DNA from: Euphorbia lathyris | Lineage: Eukaryota > Streptophyta > Magnoliopsida > Malpighiales > Euphorbiaceae | DNA: 64,000 nt | NCBI RefSeq assembly: GCF_963576675.1 | Contig: NC_088916.1 | Location: 48,299,001 to 48,363,000, forward strand | Direction of reading: 5' to 3' | In this document: positions 11,521-20,888 of the stretch, piece by piece | Layout of the letters: each line of letters opens with the position of its first letter | Position numbering within the stretch: position 1 is the stretch's first letter | The notes under the pieces: generated by a model | Databases searched by the model: none | What the model saw: only the letters and a program-made list of their open reading frames with translations | Told to the model about the DNA's origin: nothing | Made by a program: the position numbers and the translations under genes

Positions 11521-11909
11521 GAGATTAGTTTAGATTTAATGTATATCTTAAAGCATAATTCACGTCGTAAATAAACCAATTCTTCCTTCTATCTCCCTCT
11601 TTCTTCTACATATTCTAATTCATGTAAATGAGTGATTCTTTACTAAAATGACTTTCAATAATATGCTCAAAACGGTTTCCAAAACGAGAAATAAAAGGTT
11701 TCAAATGAATTTTAAACTTAAGGAAATATGCGATTAGTCCGTTAGCGCCTAGCATGCTAAGTAGGAGACCGGTGGTTCAGAACCGGGCGATGTCGGGGTG
11801 CCTAGTAGCCTTTCTCCGGAAAGGAGCTAGCCTTCTCGGCTCGTACCCAAATTTCTCGAACCCTCACCGGTCTCCCACAAGGGATCGGTGTTCATTTCCC
11901 ATTCGTGGG

Positions 11910-11918
11910 TGGCGACTC
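11910..11918 (+). other. PBS-like TGGCGACTC
   Basis: TGGCGACTC resembles the start of the tRNA-Arg-type PBS in Tat/Ogre elements, but the following bases (TTCCATAC) diverge from the usual extension. It marks the possible LTR/internal boundary. Confidence 0.3.
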
Positions 11919-12044
11919 TTCCATACTTCGAGCTCCGGCCCTGCCGAGCAGCTTGATTCCACGATTGGTTGCTTTCGGTGCCAATCACAACGTCTGTCGT
12001 CAATGGTGTCCACCCCCGGGTCTTCTGGGCGAGGCTGCGGCACC

Positions 12045-12201
12045 TACATTTGTAAGGAGCGAAATTGATTCCATCATGCATAATAATACATGGGAATCAA
12101 CGAAGCTTCTTCTCGAAACGAAATAATAAAGTTTCTAATTGGATTTCAAATAAAAAATGAATGAAAATAGAATAATTGATACGTATAAGACGAGATTGGT
12201 T
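12045..12201 (+). pseudogene. Decayed copia reverse transcriptase, piece 1 of 4
   Basis: The translation contains SEIDSIMHNNTWE and, after several stops, DTYKTRLV. This is the region of a Ty1/copia polyprotein just upstream of and inside the RT domain. The piece ends exactly at the 10 bp target duplication of the next element (12192-12201), whose codons spell RLV. The 5' part of the copia element is missing; the boundary with the LTR-like region near 12045 is approximate. Confidence 0.8.
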
Positions 12202-13618
12202 GGGTAAATTTCATCTATGGTGTACAACCTTTGCCTCATTTGAAACTTTAATGTACAATTTTCGATTTGTCTCACTAATATGTATGACCTTATAGGTGAC
12301 CTCCCAGTTTGGTGTATAACAGGTAAAAATAACCGGTCAACGCCTGGTCAACATGCCACCTCATCATTTTTCATCTACCCATTTAAAAAAGTGGGACCCA
12401 TTTCTTGTACAATTACTACAATACCCTTCCCTCTTTTGAAATTACTAAAATACCCTCATATCCTTCCTTGCAACCCCTCTCTATCTTTCCTTTTCTCTCT
12501 CCAAGTCCTCTCTCTCACTCTAACTCATTTCTGAAGTTCAATTAAACACTTTGGAGATCTATCTCTCTGCAAATACTTACCCGTTCAAGCTGGTGAAGGA
12601 ATGGACAACATCAATAAAATGTTGAAGTACAACAATAAGGAAAAAAGAATCAGCAGCAATATCAACTTTATTAAGAGCAGGTGCGTGCGAGGCAACAACT
12701 TGTACATTAGAAACAACATCAACGACATCAGTTATCAACTCAATTTTGTCCGTCCCTTCACCAATAGTGGTTGAAATATGCCGAGAAAAGGATGCCCCAG
12801 TTACTCGTGAAAGAGAGAAATCAATGCATCTCATATCTTTGACGAAACCAAGTAGGGATGAATTAGTAAATCCACTTACAAAACCCCTATGTTGTAAGAA
12901 ACTGCTAGTCCCCTGCGAAGATGGTCTTTTGGGGACGGAATCAGGTTTGCTATCATCATCATGATGAATAATGTGACCAATTGATTGCTGGCATTGTCAT
13001 GTAAGAATGTTTGCCCCGGTGGAGAGGCTGCAGATGTAAGCCATTGATAACGATTGCGATGTCAGATTGAGAGATTGCAGTGATTTGGTTATCAAGAATC
13101 CAACCTTAGGTGTGCCCTTGTGAGGGTTTAGGTCACCAAGAATCCAGCCTCAGTTGTACCCTTGTAGAAGCTTTGTTCTTAAATAGGTAAATATCATTAT
13201 GTTTTCCTCAGGTTTATATATATTTTACTGATTTGATTTTATTCCTTTCGTCGGATGTTATTTTGAGAAAAAGATTGGAAGTTGTTTTTAGAGAGAGGAG
13301 TGAGAGAGAGGACTTACAAAGAGAAAGGGGAAGATAGAGAGAGGGGTTGCAAGGAAGGGGATGAGCCTATTTTAGTAATTTTAAAAGGGAGAATGCTATT
13401 TTAGTAATTGTATAAGAAGTGGGTTCCACTTTTTTAAATGGCTAGATGAAAAGTATTGAGGTGACGCATTGACCACGCGTTGACCGGTCATTTTTACTTG
13501 TTATACACCAAAGTGGGAGGTCACCTACAAGGTCATACATATTAGTGAGACAAATTGAAGGTCGTACACCAAAGTGTAAAATTGGGCAAATGTTGTACAC
13601 CATAGATAAAATTTATCC
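12202..13618. mobile_element. MULE-type non-autonomous element with long TIRs
   Basis: 1417 bp, terminal inverted repeats of about 230-300 bp beginning GGRTAAATTTYATCTATGG, with 10 bp perfect direct duplications GAGATTGGTT at 12192-12201 and 13619-13628. TSD length and long TIRs indicate the Mutator superfamily. The interior has no transposase; short frames inside are not gene-like. The insertion falls between the Val and Ile codons of the copia RT motif RLVIKGYRQK, which confirms both borders. Confidence 0.9.
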
Positions 13619-13798
13619 GAGATTGGTTATAAAAGGTTATAGACAAAAGGAAGAACTTGGTTACTTTGATACGTACACTCCTATATTCAGAATAAATTTC
13701 ATTAGGATGATATTTGCAATCATTGCTTTGCGAATCTTGAAGTACAAATGGATGTTAAGACAACGTTCCAAAATAGAAATCTTAATGAAAAAAATCTA
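13619..13798 (+). pseudogene. Decayed copia reverse transcriptase, piece 2 of 4
   Basis: Continues piece 1: IKGYRQKEELGYFDTYTPIF, then IFAIIALRILKYKWM and NLNEKN. These are the RT fingers/palm segment normally reading R-V-KG--Q--G-DY-ETFSPV followed by I-A--A----MDVKTAF. Stops and frameshifts are present. It ends at the TSD of the next insertion. Confidence 0.85.
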
Positions 13799-14918
13799 GA
13801 GTAAATTACACCAATGACATCTGAACTTTACTCTAATTCATACTTTGGTACTTAGATTTCATTTTGTCCCAAATATATATCCCAAGTAAAGATGACTTGA
13901 CAATTTAGTACCTTTAACCGATCACTAACCGATCAAGGTGAGTTTGACCATTTTTAATTAATGTTTGGGACCCAACGTATTCTCTCTCTATCTCTCTCTC
14001 CATTAATCTCTTCAACATCATTGAAAATTGCATCATAATCTCATATTCTTCCCTCTTTTTCCTCCCATTCTTCTCCTTCTTAACCTTCTAGACACAACCT
14101 CTCCAATCCCATTAATAATTGCAATAACATTGTTCAAAATCTCTTCTTTTCCCCATTGAAATCCTTCCGACCTTAATTACACTAAAATGTCCCAGTCCTA
14201 AAAAACCCAAGAGCCACATGGTTTCTCAATATGCTCCTTCTCAAACCCATCGCCACTGAAATCTTCTTCTTGTTGAAGAACTGCTTCCCCAACATCTTAG
14301 GCAAATTTGAGTGAGTGGTGGATGGATTTAATAATTTGGTGTTTTATCTCTTATTAATAATTTGGTGTTTCATACTCTCAAAATTATTTGAGTTGCTTGG
14401 TGGATTCTACTTGTTGTGAGTCGTTCGTATTTTTTAATTTCTTGCTTTCTTCCTATTCTTCACTTTGACTTTTTTCTTCTCAAGAATTTTACAATTCAGC
14501 CATTATAAGAACTTCAATTAACATTTTTCTCTTTCGCTCCTTCTCGACCCAACAAATTCATCTTCCCTCAATAAAGCACATCGAGAAACTTCAATCAATG
14601 AAACTACCAATTAGAGCCCCATCGACGATGATGATAGAGACACCATGAAAAGAGAAGGTGTTGTTGAAATTGGTGATGAACTAAGAGAACATGTTGTTGA
14701 GAGAGAGAGAGTATGTTGAAGAGATTAAGAGAGAGCGAGAGAGCGGGATAGAGAAAATAAGAGAGAGTATGGTATGTAGATCCCAATTTTTAATTAAAAA
14801 AAAGGTCAAACTTGCATTGACCGGTTAAAAGTACTAAACTATCCAGTCATATGTACTTGAGGTATTCAAGAAATGTATATGGAACAACATGCAAGTTATG
14901 TATTGGTACAATTTATTC
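13799..14918. mobile_element. TIR DNA element, probably MULE-related
   Basis: About 1120 bp. Termini begin GAGTAAATTACACCAATG and GAATAAATTGTACCAATA (right end, reverse complement). Longer imperfect TIR homology includes TTTAGTACYTTTAACCGRTCA. Flanking 10-mers AAAAAATCTA and AAGAAATGTA match at 8 of 10 bases, consistent with an old target duplication. It separates two contiguous codon blocks of the copia RT. There is no transposase frame. Confidence 0.65.
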
Positions 14919-14954
14919 AAGAAATGTATATGGAACAACATGCAAGTTATGTAT
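14863..14954 (+). repeat. 51 bp tandem duplication at the right end of the TIR element
   Basis: A 41 bp identical segment occurs at 14863-14903 and 14914-14954, separated by TGGTACAATT. Copy 2 is largely flanking copia sequence (it encodes MYMEQHASYV); copy 1 lies inside the element, so flanking DNA has been copied into the transposon end. Confidence 0.9.
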
Positions 14955-15212
14955 CTTCAGGTCAAGAAAAGAAAGTTTGTAAATTGGTGAAATCTTTATA
15001 TCGATTAAGGAAATCATCAAAATAATTGCATAAAAAGTTTGATGATGTTATTATGGAAAACAACTTAATAAACGTGTGTGACAAATGTATATATCTTAAA
15101 AGTACAAACAAATGATATATAATGATGTGTTTATTTGTTGATGACATGTTCATTGTGTGAAGTAACGAAAAGATGGTAAAGTATACCAAAGACATGTTAA
15201 ACTCAAGGTTTG
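14919..15212 (+). pseudogene. Decayed copia reverse transcriptase, piece 3 of 4
   Basis: Encodes EMYMEQHASYVSSGQEKKVC, then KLVKSLYRL, HKKFDDVIMENN and MCLFVDDMFIV, the last being the copia YVDDM catalytic box. It ends with KDMLNSR at the 5 bp TSD GTTTG (15208-15212) of the LTR element that follows; the next codons resume at 25887. Confidence 0.9.
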
Positions 15213-15812
15213 TGATAACATCCGCAATGATATGATGAAGACCTCGCTGGGAATATTCCCTGAAAAGAGGATCAAAAGGGAGAAAAGACATAAAAAGATC
15301 CGCCAGCTTAGTATATATGGCGTACAGCTAGATGAGGGATACGCATACAGTGACATGCCTTTGACAATCCTAGATCCAAGGTCCGGTACATAAGACAATC
15401 CGCCACGATAGAAGTATACGGGGTCTGTCCCATAAGACGATCCGCCATGATAAAGACAAATAGTTGTTATACGGCGGGGTCACCATCATTAATGAACATT
15501 AATGATACCTTAAAAGCAATAACAACTCGGAGGTTAAAGGTCAGAGTTAAGCCGCATTAAAAGAGCATTACACTTCATTAAAAAGGCATTAAAAGGGAGT
15601 TATTACGGTTATCACTCAAACCTATATAAATACCCTTGTAACATGACAACAAATGTACACACACACACACACATAATATTCTAACCCTATTTTGTGATTA
15701 CAATTTATTCTCTCAAGAATATTACCGACTTAGGCATCGGAGTGTCCTCGGCCGATCCCAACGGCGCCTCACAAGGGAGGGCTCCGATCAAGAATCTTTT
15801 CACAAGATATCA
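15213..15812 (+). repeat. 5' LTR of the non-autonomous element
   Basis: TGATAACATCCGC to AAGATATCA. A TATA box CTATATAAATACCC is at about 15622-15635, preceded by repeated words such as GATCCGCC and a TTATACGGCGGGGT block. A short CA microsatellite is at 15657-15672. Confidence 0.9.
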
Positions 15813-16009
15813 ATTGGTGGATTTACACAACGAACATAGAATGTCTTCAGAGTTTCACAAAGAACAAAACAATGGAGTCAACGGAACAGAAATCTCAATA
15901 TCAAACCTTGGCTCAATTAGTACAAACAAATCTATCCAAAGATAGGGTTCTCTATATATTGGTAGGAAAGAGTTTTCTACATTAAATCTGGAATTTTATG
16001 ATAAATAAG

Positions 16010-16370
16010 ATAAGTTTAAACACTTAAAAAGATCTCTCCAGAAAAGATAAGTTTAAACACTTAAAAAGATCTAAGTTTAAACACTTAAAAAGATCTCTCT
16101 AGAAAAGATAAGTTTAAACACTTAAAAAGATCTCTCTAGAAAAGATAAGTTTAAACACTTAAAAAGAAATCTTCTCAAGGTGGAATAAGTTTAAACACTT
16201 AAGCAAAATCTCCTCAAAGGTGAAATAAGTTTAAACACTTAAGCAAAATCTCCTCGAAGGTGGAATAAGTTTAAACACTTAAGCAAAATCTCCTCAACGG
16301 TGGAATAAGTTTAAACACTTAAACAAAAATCTCCTCAAAAGCAAAATAAGTTTAGATACTTAAAAAGATG
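16010..16370 (+). repeat. 36-39 bp tandem array (AAGTTTAAACACTTAA)
   Basis: About nine units share AAGTTTAAACACTTAA, with two tail types: AAAGATCTCTCTAGAAAAGA in the first half and GCAAAATCTCCTCAAAGGTG in the second. The core GTTTAAAC is a perfect palindrome. Non-coding interior of the LTR element. Confidence 0.85.
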
Positions 16371-16429
16371 TTCTCAAAAGTTCAAACATAGAAGAAACAA
16401 CGAAATTCTTCACAAAAGCAGAATAAAAG

Positions 16430-16765
16430 GAAAATTTATGGCGAACGAAGGAAAAAGCCCACGAGGCGAATACCTAAATGGAAAAAGTAAAGCCTATCAA
16501 ATGGCGAATGGTGCAAAGAATGCCTAAGAAAAAGCCCGATGTTGTGAATGAAAAATATGGCGAACGAAGGAAAAAGCCCCACGAGGCAAATGCATAAATG
16601 GCAAAAGTAAGGCCTATCAAATGGCGAAAGGCACGAAGAACACCTAAGAAAAAGTCCGATGTGGCGAATGCAAAATATGGCGAATGAAGGAAAAAGCCCC
16701 ACGAGGCAAATACCCAGATGGAAAAAGTAAAACCTATCGAATGGCGAATGACTCAAAGAACGCCC
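16430..16765 (+). repeat. About 120 bp tandem repeat, 2.7 copies
   Basis: The unit contains TATGGCGAACGAAGGAAAAA, CCACGAGGC and CCTATCAAATGGCGAA, starting near 16437, 16556 and 16675. Open frames on the opposite strand are produced by the repeat. Confidence 0.8.
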
Positions 16766-17242
16766 AAATAAAGCTACAATTGTCGAATCTCCTTCATCAA
16801 AAGCAATGAAACCTCGTCTTTATCCAAGATAATGAAGTCTCGCCTTCACCAAAACTAAGTAAAAACACTTTGGAAAATAAGTAAAGGCTAAAAAGACAAG
16901 TGCCTAGAGTGCCAGAACCCCAAAAAAGTGAATGAAGCTTAAAATGGGGAACAAAGCTAGAGTGGCGAATGTCTAGAATGACGGTAGAACTACGTGGATT
17001 TGATTCCTAAAAAATTAATGGGGTACGTAGGAAGCTTGACAAAATAAGAAATTATCAAGTCCAAGCCAAAAAGATTGGAAGATGAACTTACATGGAAATC
17101 TGGTGTGCAAAGGGTGAAAAATCACAAAAAACTCTTGCAGGAACTGAGAAGGCAATCGAAATAAGAAAAAACACCAGTCAAGAAGCAATAAATGCCACCT
17201 ACATGCGGAGGAGATAAAAATCCCTAAAGGACTTTATGGACC

Positions 17243-17258
17243 TTTTAGGGGGGGCTTC
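17243..17258 (+). other. Polypurine tract of the non-autonomous element
   Basis: TTTTAGGGGGGGCTTC directly upstream of the LTR start TGATAAC at 17259. Confidence 0.75.
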
Positions 17259-17743
17259 TGATAACATCCGCATTGATATCATGAAGACATCGTTGGGAAT
17301 ATTCCCTGAAAAGAGGATCAAAATGGAGAAAAGACATAAAAAGATCCGCCAGCTTAGTATATATGGCGTACAACTAGATGAGGGATACGCATATGGTGAC
17401 ACGCCTTTGACCATCCTAGATCCAAGGTCCGTTACATAAGACGATCCGCCAAGATAGAAGGATATGGGGTCCGTCCCGTAAGACGATCCGCCATGATAAA
17501 GACAAATAGTTGTTATACGGCGGGGTCACCATCATTAATGAACATTAATGATACCTTAAAAGCAATAACAACTCAGAGGTTAAAGGTTAGAGTTAAGCTG
17601 CATTAAAAGAGCATTACACTTCATTAAAAAAGCATTAAAAGGGAGTTATTACGGTTATCACTCAAACCTATATAAAGACCCATGTAACATTACAACAAAG
17701 GTATACACACAATATTCTAACCCTATTTTATGATTACAGTTTA
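17259..17743 (+). repeat. 3' LTR of the non-autonomous element, first part
   Basis: Matches 15213-15730 with substitutions and loss of part of the CA microsatellite. It breaks at the Sirevirus TSD GTTTA (17739-17743); the remainder is at 25782-25886. Confidence 0.9.
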
Positions 17744-18336
17744 TGTTGAAACACCTTTCCACATGATTTTGATTTGATAAAATTATTTAAGTAAAATTAA
17801 ATATATTCTAAACACACTAAGTTTAAATGCTTTGATTTATTACACTAATGTGTTTGTTCAATGTTGAGTTAAATTGTTTATAAGACATAAAGACTAAATG
17901 GCTTAAAGCCCAATACGGAAGTCAAAGCCCAAGTCAAACAGATCAAGACCACTCAGCCTGCGTGTGCAAAACGCTGTCGTTATGAACAAAACGCAGCTCA
18001 GCGAGAGAAGGATATGGAAGACCTTCGTTGAACAACTTCGGAATGAAGCTGCTGAGTTGAATCGACAAAGAGTACAAGACAGCAGCTGAGCAAGAACAAC
18101 TTCCAGACAAAGTGTTTCCACTTTGGGTAAAGTTCAGAAGACACAGGACGCTGTCTAGTTGACCTTACCATAAATGGAGAGACATTCTGCCGAACTGACT
18201 AAAAGCTGACCGAGGACAGAAGATACTCAAATCTGATTGGCCGAGAGCTCTGAGCAAGACTGAGTGACAACGACAGGAAGCCATTTCCCTCCAACGGTTA
18301 TTTCGAAATTCGAAATGACTGATGCCTCAGACGTCT

Positions 18337-18346
18337 CTATAAATAG
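18337..18346 (+). promoter_or_regulatory. TATA box of the Sirevirus LTR
   Basis: CTATAAATAGAGCC, followed by a CTTCATTCAACA stretch that would suit a start near 18367. Confidence 0.6.
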
Positions 18347-18563
18347 AGCCCTTCAGTTGCTTCATTCAACATAGAACTTGATCAAACCATTACGCTGACC
18401 AAAATTCTACTCAAAGTTCTGTGAGAAAAAGCAAAGCAAATACTTACACCAAATTATATATCTTTCGTGTAAAAGTCCAGAGTGATTATTCAATCATCTA
18501 AAGTGTCTTAGCAATTGTTGTTTAGGACAAATCTTTATCATTTCTAGAGATTAGAAAGGAGAG

Positions 18564-18590
18564 GCTGAGTACTCGGTTATAGTACTCAGC
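18564..18590 (+). other. Conserved LTR hairpin GCTGAGTACT / AGTACTCAGC
   Basis: A perfect 10 bp stem with the 7-base loop CGGTTAT. The same stem and loop are found in the other Sirevirus LTR (57951-57976, minus strand), and a decayed trace is in the degenerate LTR near 41667-41690. Confidence 0.8.
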
Positions 18591-19080
18591 GAGAGATTAG
18601 GAGTGAGTAGAGGTATAGAGGAAGGTACTCTTGTTATACTCAGCTTCTAAGTTGTAAATGGTTTGATGCTCTACCGTTAAAGAGCTCAGTAGAGAATTCG
18701 AAAGCTCAGAACGTGTTCCGGGGACAGGACGTAGGCTTCGAGGCCGAACCTGGATAAATCTGCTGAGTAACATCTTTCTAACCTTAAACTCCTTAATATA
18801 TATATTGCTTGCTTAAACAAAACTGACCAAGTAAAGAGGTCACGCTGAGTTGTGTTGTATTGATTATCTGAGTTCAGGAATAGACTCAAGTGCTATCTCC
18901 TGACTCAAAGAAAGAAGCTGACTTAGTCACCAGTTGACTAAGCTAGTGTCTTAATTTACTCAGCGCGCTGTGTAATCCTTTTTCAAAGAAAAAGAAGTCA
19001 GCCTTAACGTATTAAAATTTTAAATAGTTCCTATCCCCCCCCCTTGGAACTAACTTGATACGTTATAAAGGACCATCAAG

Positions 19081-19092
19081 TGGTATCAGAGC
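19081..19092 (+). other. PBS, complementary to initiator tRNA-Met
   Basis: TGGTATCAGAGC two bases after the LTR end, the standard copia primer site. Confidence 0.95.
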
Positions 19093-19140
19093 TTAAAAGC
19101 TCACTGGGAAAGGTTTAACTACCTTGAGCTGATCCCCACT

Positions 19141-20883
19141 ATGGCTGAAAACAGCACTCGGTTTCTCCCAGGAAACCAGACAACTCAGATCTTACATGAG
19201 GGGCTGTCCATTACTCGGCCTCCCCTATTCTTCGGGTCTAACTACACCTTCTGGAAGAATAGGATGAAAAACTTTATTCAGGCAACAAATATGAGTGCAT
19301 GGCTTTCAATAGTCCAAGGCCAATTTGTTCCTGTTGAGGTTGTGGCTGGCCAAACAGTTGTCAAAGCTGAGGCCAAATGGACAGAGGATGATCTCAAGAA
19401 GCTACAAAATCACGCTTCGGCTATAAACATGCTTCACTGTGCGCTTGATGCTGCAGAATATAATAAGATATCAGGTTGTGAGTCAGCGCAAGAGATCTGG
19501 AAGAAGCTGGAGGTCACCTACGAAGGAACCAACAAAGTAAAGGAGTCTAAGGTGAACCAGCAGATGAGACTATACGAGCTGTTCGAGATGAACGATGATG
19601 AGGGAATCTCTGACATGAATGCAAGGTTTACAAACATCATCAACGAGCTCAAGAGACTTGGGAAGATCTTCACTGAGGAAGAACAAGTCAAGAAGATTCT
19701 TAGGAGTCTTCCTAAAAACTGGCAAGCAAAGAAGACTGCTGTTGAGGAAGCTCAAGACTTAACCACCTACAAATATGATGAACTCATCGGCTCACTGCTG
19801 ACCCATGAGATCTCAATGAAGAATTTCGAGGTGAAAGAAAAGTCTGAAGACAAGAAGCAAAAATCTCTTGTCATGAAAGCTGACTCCACTGATGGGAGCT
19901 CAACAGATGATGAGGAGATGGCTATGTTCACCAGGAAGATGAAAAGGCTGTTCAGAAAGAATGACAAATATTCTAAGAAGCCTTACAGAAAGTTTGATAA
20001 GTATAAAGCTGAGTCCAGCGACAGCAAATACAAGAAGGACAACTCAAAGCCCATTACATGCTTTGAATGTCATCAAACTGGCCATATCAAGTCAAGCTGC
20101 CCCACGCTGAGGAAAGAAAGGAAGAACGGCAAAAAGGCAATGGTGGCAACATGGAGCGACAGTGATGAGTCTTCATCATCAGAAGCTGATGCCACTGAGT
20201 CAGCAAAGATCTGTTTTATGGCTGACGAACTTGCTGAGCCGTGCATCTTTGAGCATGCTGACCCCTCCATTGCATCTGATGACGAGGAGCAATCAAATAA
20301 GGTAATATCACTACCCCAGCTCAGAAATGAAATGGTTAATGCCCTGAGTGATCTCTACACACTTGTCAAAAAGTGTAATAAGAAAGTTAGAGCACTCAGC
20401 AGGCACTGTGACGAGGTTGAAAAGGTCAAGCTGAGTGACCTCAGATTCCTTCTTCAGGACAACTCAACTTTGCATGATAACATGGAGATCATACATAAGT
20501 CTGTCTCTGAAGTCCAATCAGTTTCTGAGAAACTGAGAAAGGACGTCACAACTATCCAGAACCAACTAAAGGTTCCAAACAATAGAAATATTTCTCTGAA
20601 TACTCAGTACCGAGGTACTAGTCAGCAGAGATGGAATCCTCAGCGGAAAGTCCAATGTGACTTCTGTGGGAAGAAAGGACACATCATAAAGGTGTGCTGG
20701 CACGCTCAGCACTGGGGTGCTGACCAGTCAGTGAGAAATCCTAAACGGAAGGTCAGCTGTGACTTCTGTGGAAAGAATGGCCATACTGTTCAAGTATGTC
20801 GCCATAAAATAAAAAATGATGCTTTACCTCTTGAACCTAACAAGCAAGGACCCAAAAAGAATTGGGTACCTAAGAGTAACTAG
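19141..20883 (+). CDS. gag: Sirevirus Gag
   Basis: 580 residues, structural particle protein of the retrotransposon. The N-terminal capsid part starts with LSITRPPLFFGSNYTFWKNR (residues about 22-41), a hallmark of copia Gag (UBN2 family). A first CCHC knuckle, CFECHQTGHIKSSC, is at about residue 307; two further ones are CDFCGKKGHIIKVC and CDFCGKNGHTVQVC near 520-560. An acidic/serine stretch and a coiled-coil-like segment lie between them. The frame is intact and ends with TAG at 20881, followed by pol in a different frame. The ATG at 19141 comes 49 bases after the PBS and fits the Gag start. This is the best-preserved gene in the window. Confidence 0.95.
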   Translation: MAENSTRFLPGNQTTQILHEGLSITRPPLFFGSNYTFWKNRMKNFIQATNMSAWLSIVQGQFVPVEVVAGQTVVKAEAKWTEDDLKKLQNHASAINMLHCALDAAEYNKISGCESAQEIWKKLEVTYEGTNKVKESKVNQQMRLYELFEMNDDEGISDMNARFTNIINELKRLGKIFTEEEQVKKILRSLPKNWQAKKTAVEEAQDLTTYKYDELIGSLLTHEISMKNFEVKEKSEDKKQKSLVMKADSTDGSSTDDEEMAMFTRKMKRLFRKNDKYSKKPYRKFDKYKAESSDSKYKKDNSKPITCFECHQTGHIKSSCPTLRKERKNGKKAMVATWSDSDESSSSEADATESAKICFMADELAEPCIFEHADPSIASDDEEQSNKVISLPQLRNEMVNALSDLYTLVKKCNKKVRALSRHCDEVEKVKLSDLRFLLQDNSTLHDNMEIIHKSVSEVQSVSEKLRKDVTTIQNQLKVPNNRNISLNTQYRGTSQQRWNPQRKVQCDFCGKKGHIIKVCWHAQHWGADQSVRNPKRKVSCDFCGKNGHTVQVCRHKIKNDALPLEPNKQGPKKNWVPKSN

Positions 20884-20888
20884 TTACA

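Larger units (their letters stand above)
9686..11909 (+). repeat. Probable LTR of a Tat/Ogre-like gypsy element
   Basis: No coding capacity. It contains a strong TATA box (9811-9818), a transcript-leader-like stretch after it, and three diverged modules around CGTTCCAACGACG (11160-11520). It ends just before TGGCGACTC, which resembles the PBS used by Tat/Ogre elements. Together with the upstream tandem array and minus-strand accessory gene this is the 3' layout of a Tat-type element. Neither LTR border is proven and the partner LTR is not in the window. Confidence 0.4.
17744..19078 (+). repeat. 5' LTR of the Sirevirus
   Basis: 1335 bp, TGTTGAAACACCTTTCC to GGACCATCA. A TATA box CTATAAATAG is at 18337-18346. 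A perfect 10 bp inverted repeat is at 18564-18590. A C-run followed by TTGGAACTAACTTGATACG lies near the end. The remnant 3' LTR differs from it mainly in C-run length and one A/G change, suggesting a fairly recent insertion. Confidence 0.95.

Noticed and set aside
12280..12964. Several short frames as host genes
   Set aside because: All lie inside the MULE-type element defined by TIRs and a perfect 10 bp duplication and show no domain.
16436..16756. Minus-strand frame with repeated HSPFDR-YFFHLGI units
   Set aside because: Antisense reading of the 120 bp tandem repeat in a non-autonomous LTR element; no start context and no homology.
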